Shown here in pieces: positions 61,074-64,000 of a stretch of DNA of 64,000 nt. The translations under genes were made by a program, and so were the position numbers. Source of the stretch: an uncultured Oxalobacteraceae bacterium (GTDB lineage: Bacteria; Pseudomonadota; Gammaproteobacteria; Burkholderiales; Burkholderiaceae); the NCBI GenBank assembly GCA_946480015.1, contig CAMLIL010000008.1, positions 1-64,000 of the forward strand, written 5' to 3'. The number at the start of each line of letters is the position of its first letter. The first letter of the stretch is position 1. The notes below the pieces were generated by a model, which had not been told where the DNA came from, did not search any database, and worked only from the letters and a program-made list of their open reading frames with translations.

Positions 61074-61114
61074 AAATATTGATATTTTTGAAAATATAAA
61101 ATTTTAACTATAAT
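61074..61114 (+). promoter_or_regulatory. LysR-type binding region and promoter of the ATP-grasp operon
   Basis: Two overlapping perfect dyads, AAATAT-TG-ATATTT (61074-61087) and ATATTTT-TG-AAAATAT (61082-61097), lie in an AT-rich stretch. The -35 TTTTGA (61086-61091), a 17-base spacer and the -10 TATAAT (61109-61114) serve the ATP-grasp genes. The second dyad overlaps the -35, as expected for a LysR activator/repressor site. Confidence 0.65.
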
Positions 61115-61156
61115 TTCCCTCAATCAATACCTAACGGACCAGGACAGGGAAATCCA

Positions 61157-62425
61157 ATGAAACAAGCTTACGTAGTGTTTGAGCCCATCAATCATGTGAT
61201 GACGGTCATTGAAGCGGCCAAGCGCCGCGGCATGCACGTGGTCGTCATCCGCACGCTGCCCCTGACCCTGGCCGCGCCGTATGCGAGTGCCACATCGGCC
61301 ATCGACACCGATATCGTCATCGAGAACTGGGCCGATCACGCCGCCATCGTGCAGCTGGCGAGCGAGGCCTGCGCCGGTTTCGCCGTGGCGGGCAGTTACG
61401 CCGCCGCCGAAATTACCCTGATGCCGGAAGCGCTGTTCCGCCAGCGCCATGGCCTGGCCGGACTGTCCCCCGAACAGGTTGCCATGCTCCTCAACAAGGA
61501 GCAGGTACGCGGCCGCCTTGCGGCGTCCGGCTTGACCGCGCTGGCCACCATCAGCCAGGAAGAGGCCTTGGCGATGACGGAGTGGCCGGCAGGGAAAACC
61601 TATTATTTCAAACCCGTCAATGGCGCCGGCAGCGCCCTGGTCAGCAAGCTCACCAGCCTCGATCAATTGCACGCCGCGATTGCCAACTGGAGCAAGAAGC
61701 CGGAAGTGAGCCTGGACCTGCTGCGCCACTACATCGAACAGAACAACCGCTTTTATCTGGAACAGGCGGCCGAAGGCGAACTGATGTCGGTCGAAGGCTT
61801 CGCCGTCGATGGCCACTATTACGAATTGGGCTTGAGTTCGCGCACCGTGCTCGAGCGTGACGAAGCCATCGAAATGGGCCTGTCGTTTCCGTACCAGCAT
61901 CCACAACACGCGGCCATCGTTGCCAAGGTGCGCCAGATTCACCTGGCGCTGGGCGTGCACAATGGACCGACCCATACAGAAGTGATCTATACATACGATG
62001 GCGAGGTCGAGCTGGTGGAACTCAATATCCGCTTCGTGGGCGCGGACGTGATACTTGCCATTAACGCCGCCATGGGCGTGCGCATCGAAGATGAACTGCT
62101 GCGGGTGACGCTGGGCCAAGCCCCCCGGCTCGCGCATGCTGCCAGCGGCGTGTCGGTATTGCAGCAGGTAATGCCGCCCCCGGGACTGGACACGTTTCAC
62201 AGCATCGAGTTTCCGCCCGAGCACGTCGTCTTCAGCAAGATCACCGCACGGCCAGGCGTCCAGCTGGCATCGACCAGTTTTCAGATGGACCAGATCGCCT
62301 CCTTCATCGTGCGCGGCGACGACTACGCGCAAGCCATGCAGCGCGCCAGGTATGTGCGCGAAAACACCCTGGTCAACGGCGAGCTGCTGGCCAATAACGT
62401 CAATAACGTCGTGGTGCTGCGCTAA
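61157..62425 (+). CDS. ATP-grasp ligase, first of a pair
   Basis: A 422-residue ATP-grasp protein: an N-terminal Rossmann-like domain (AYVVFEPINHVMTVIEAAKRRGMHVVVI), then the ATP-grasp fold with the phosphate-binding lysine in YYFKPVNGAGSALVSKL and the metal-binding end VELVELNIRFVGADVILAIN (Glu/Asn retained). It should ligate a carboxylate to an amine via an acyl phosphate. The substrates are unknown; relatives include L-amino acid ligases and peptide-forming enzymes. AGGGAAA precedes the ATG. A second ATP-grasp gene follows after 31 bases. Confidence 0.88.
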   Translation: MKQAYVVFEPINHVMTVIEAAKRRGMHVVVIRTLPLTLAAPYASATSAIDTDIVIENWADHAAIVQLASEACAGFAVAGSYAAAEITLMPEALFRQRHGLAGLSPEQVAMLLNKEQVRGRLAASGLTALATISQEEALAMTEWPAGKTYYFKPVNGAGSALVSKLTSLDQLHAAIANWSKKPEVSLDLLRHYIEQNNRFYLEQAAEGELMSVEGFAVDGHYYELGLSSRTVLERDEAIEMGLSFPYQHPQHAAIVAKVRQIHLALGVHNGPTHTEVIYTYDGEVELVELNIRFVGADVILAINAAMGVRIEDELLRVTLGQAPRLAHAASGVSVLQQVMPPPGLDTFHSIEFPPEHVVFSKITARPGVQLASTSFQMDQIASFIVRGDDYAQAMQRARYVRENTLVNGELLANNVNNVVVLR

Positions 62426-62456
62426 AGCGCCCCACCCTCATCCTCCAATTTGCGCC

Positions 62457-63719
62457 ATGAACCAGACTACCAACTACGCCATCATCGTCGATCCGCTGGC
62501 CGGCGGCCGTTTCCTGCCCGATGAATTCGCCGAACGCGGGATTGCCTGCATCGCCGTGCTCAGCGGCCCGGTCCCGGCCGACTTTGCCGCGTCCTTCCAC
62601 GCCGAAAAATTCGCCGCGGTGTTCGCTTTCGATGGCGATGCCGACGCGCTCGCCGCGCGCCTGGCCGCGTTCAAACCCATGTGCGTCATGCTTGGCCTGG
62701 AAACCGGTGTCGAACTGATGGACCGGCTGGCGCACCGCCTTGGCCTGCCCGGCAATGACCCGCTCACCAGCGCCCAGCGCTGCGACAAGTTCACCATGCA
62801 GGAAACGCTGCACGCCAAGGGCTTGCGCGCCATTCCCCAGGCCCGCGTCAACGATCTCGGCGCCGCGCGCACCTGGCTGCTGGCGCGCCAAAGCTGGCCG
62901 GTGATCGTCAAGCCGACCAATTCGGCCGGTTCCGACGGCGTGACCCTGTGCCACAGCATGGAGCAGGCCCTGGACGCCGTGGCCGCGCTGCTGGGCGCAG
63001 TCAATCTGCTGGGACAGGTCAACGAGTTCGTTCTGTTGCAACACTATCTAGCGGGCCGCGAGTGGGTGGTCGACACGGTCTCGTGCAACGGCCGCCACGT
63101 GGTCACCAACGTCACGCGCTACCTGAAGCAGGTCACCGATTGCGGCAAAGTGATCTATCGCCACTGCGAGTACCTGTCGCCGGCCGACGAGGAGCACCGC
63201 GAACTGATCGCCTACGCGCTCGGCGTCAACGATGCCCTGGGTATCCGGTTCGGCTCGGCCCACCACGAAATCATCCTCACGGCGCACGGCCCCACGCTGG
63301 TGGAAGTGAACCCGCGCATGCATGGCGCCGACGCCGCGCGCGCCTTGCGCTGGTGCTTTCCGGTCACGCAGATCGATCTGTCGGTCGACGCCTATATCGA
63401 TACCGGCTCGTTCGCAGCCAAGGCCGAGCGGGAATTCAAGTTCGGCAATTTCATGATTGCCCACTACCTCATTTCCAGCCAGCCGGGCACGGTCAGCGCG
63501 GTGGCCGCCAGCGCGGCGCTGCAGGGGATCGCGTCCTTCAAGCTGGGCCATTTGCCGGCGCTCGGCAAGCACGTCAACAAGACCATTTCGCTGACCACCT
63601 CGCCAGGCTACATCTGGCTGGTCAACGCCGACCAGGCGGCGCTGTGGCGCGACCAGCAGCAGCTCATCGCGATGGAAGACCGCGGCGAACTGTACGCCCT
63701 GTCGCCGCAGGCTCACTAA
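62457..63719 (+). CDS. ATP-grasp ligase, second of a pair
   Basis: A 420-residue ATP-grasp protein of the L-amino acid ligase/carbamoyl-phosphate-synthase-like group. The N-terminal domain begins YAIIVDPLAGGRFLPDEFAERG. The nucleotide lysine and glycine loop are in VIVKPTNSAGSDGVTLCHS, and the magnesium-binding motif is LVEVNPRMHGADAAR. All core residues look intact. It is only distantly similar to the preceding ATP-grasp protein, so the two probably perform different ligations. It lies 14 bases before an export adaptor gene. Confidence 0.88.
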   Translation: MNQTTNYAIIVDPLAGGRFLPDEFAERGIACIAVLSGPVPADFAASFHAEKFAAVFAFDGDADALAARLAAFKPMCVMLGLETGVELMDRLAHRLGLPGNDPLTSAQRCDKFTMQETLHAKGLRAIPQARVNDLGAARTWLLARQSWPVIVKPTNSAGSDGVTLCHSMEQALDAVAALLGAVNLLGQVNEFVLLQHYLAGREWVVDTVSCNGRHVVTNVTRYLKQVTDCGKVIYRHCEYLSPADEEHRELIAYALGVNDALGIRFGSAHHEIILTAHGPTLVEVNPRMHGADAARALRWCFPVTQIDLSVDAYIDTGSFAAKAEREFKFGNFMIAHYLISSQPGTVSAVAASAALQGIASFKLGHLPALGKHVNKTISLTTSPGYIWLVNADQAALWRDQQQLIAMEDRGELYALSPQAH

Positions 63720-63733
63720 ATCCGCGCCACGCC

Positions 63734-64000
63734 ATGCAACCCATGCTCAAGATCAGCTTTGCCGGCCTGTTCGGCGCCGCCCTGCTCGCCACCGTCTATG
63801 GCGTGGCCAGCCGCGATGCGGACGTGATCACGCTCGACAATGCCTATGTCAGCGGGCGCGTCCTCAAGATTTCGGCCAGCACCGACGGTACCGTGGAAAC
63901 CTATGCGGCCCGGCGCGCGGCCTATGTCGCCAAGGGCGAGCGGCTGTTCAATATCGGCGACGTCGACAACGCGGCCAGGCTCAAGGAATACCGCGAGTTG
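63734..64000 (+). CDS. HlyD/EmrA-type membrane fusion protein, N-terminal part
   Basis: The first 89 residues of an export adaptor that runs off the right edge. An N-terminal transmembrane anchor (ISFAGLFGAALLATVYGVA) is followed by the lipoyl/barrel-sandwich start (LDNAYVSGRVLKISASTDGT, then AAYVAKGERLFNIGDVDNAA), as in EmrA-like partners of MFS or ABC exporters. A second in-frame ATG at 63743 is an alternative start. Its place directly after the ATP-grasp pair suggests export of their product. Confidence 0.8.
   Translation, partial: MQPMLKISFAGLFGAALLATVYGVASRDADVITLDNAYVSGRVLKISASTDGTVETYAARRAAYVAKGERLFNIGDVDNAARLKEYREL

Overview
This GC-rich, gene-dense window has few gaps and no interval above 300 bases without a gene. 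Protein content suggests a betaproteobacterium of the Oxalobacteraceae (Massilia/Duganella/Janthinobacterium-like): hpnCDE squalene genes, a thrC-moeA-moaD run, TIGR03862 flavoprotein, DUF2244 beside a cytochrome oxidase subunit, and large GGDEF/EAL and hybrid-kinase proteins. The assignment is inference; no rRNA is present and the only tRNA is a partial tRNA-Leu(UAG) at the left edge.

Layout. 1-6150: tRNA-Leu, a MATE exporter, and an RND pump (adaptor plus permease) behind a promoter with an inverted-repeat operator. 6176-9310: hpnC-hpnD-hpnE, making squalene from farnesyl diphosphate, with a 102-base palindromic element between hpnC and hpnD. 9454-14028: a small-ORF/DUF1700/DUF2807 envelope operon, a flavoprotein, and a membrane protein-XRE regulator-secreted hydrolase operon with a clear operator. 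14090-23143 (minus): an NHL-repeat lipoprotein, moaD, moeA, thrC, and the kbl-tdh-sdaA threonine/serine catabolic genes, with a divergent XRE-cupin regulator at 23272. 23946-28526: a GGDEF/EAL protein coupled to a cupredoxin-like protein, then a Sel1-repeat protein. 28722-33066: a TonB receptor with a DUF2946-type protein, a DnaQ-like exonuclease and an Hsp70-like ATPase.

33258-39246: an orphan LacI regulator, a stand-alone cytochrome c oxidase subunit I with DUF2244, a Clp-N/HTH pair behind tandem palindromes, and a periplasmic protein that looks like a metallopeptidase that lost its zinc site. 39260-43690: a complete sugar-type ABC importer. 43827-51966: a 2053-residue pseudokinase/AAA/GAF/PAS/histidine kinase/receiver protein followed by a receiver-GGDEF-EAL protein, probably one signalling route to c-di-GMP. 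51968-56533: a heparinase II/III-like lyase divergent from a secreted hydrolase, with a LacI-type palindrome between them. 56638-59963: an AAA ATPase of atypical composition, a small membrane protein, an MscS channel and DUF1622.

60097-64000: a LysR regulator divergent from two consecutive ATP-grasp ligases and the start of an HlyD/EmrA-type export adaptor. This set has the form of a regulator, ligases and exporter for a small amide-linked product. It is the best candidate here for an undescribed system, but it runs off the right edge. No CRISPR array, insertion sequence, prophage or plasmid functions were seen.
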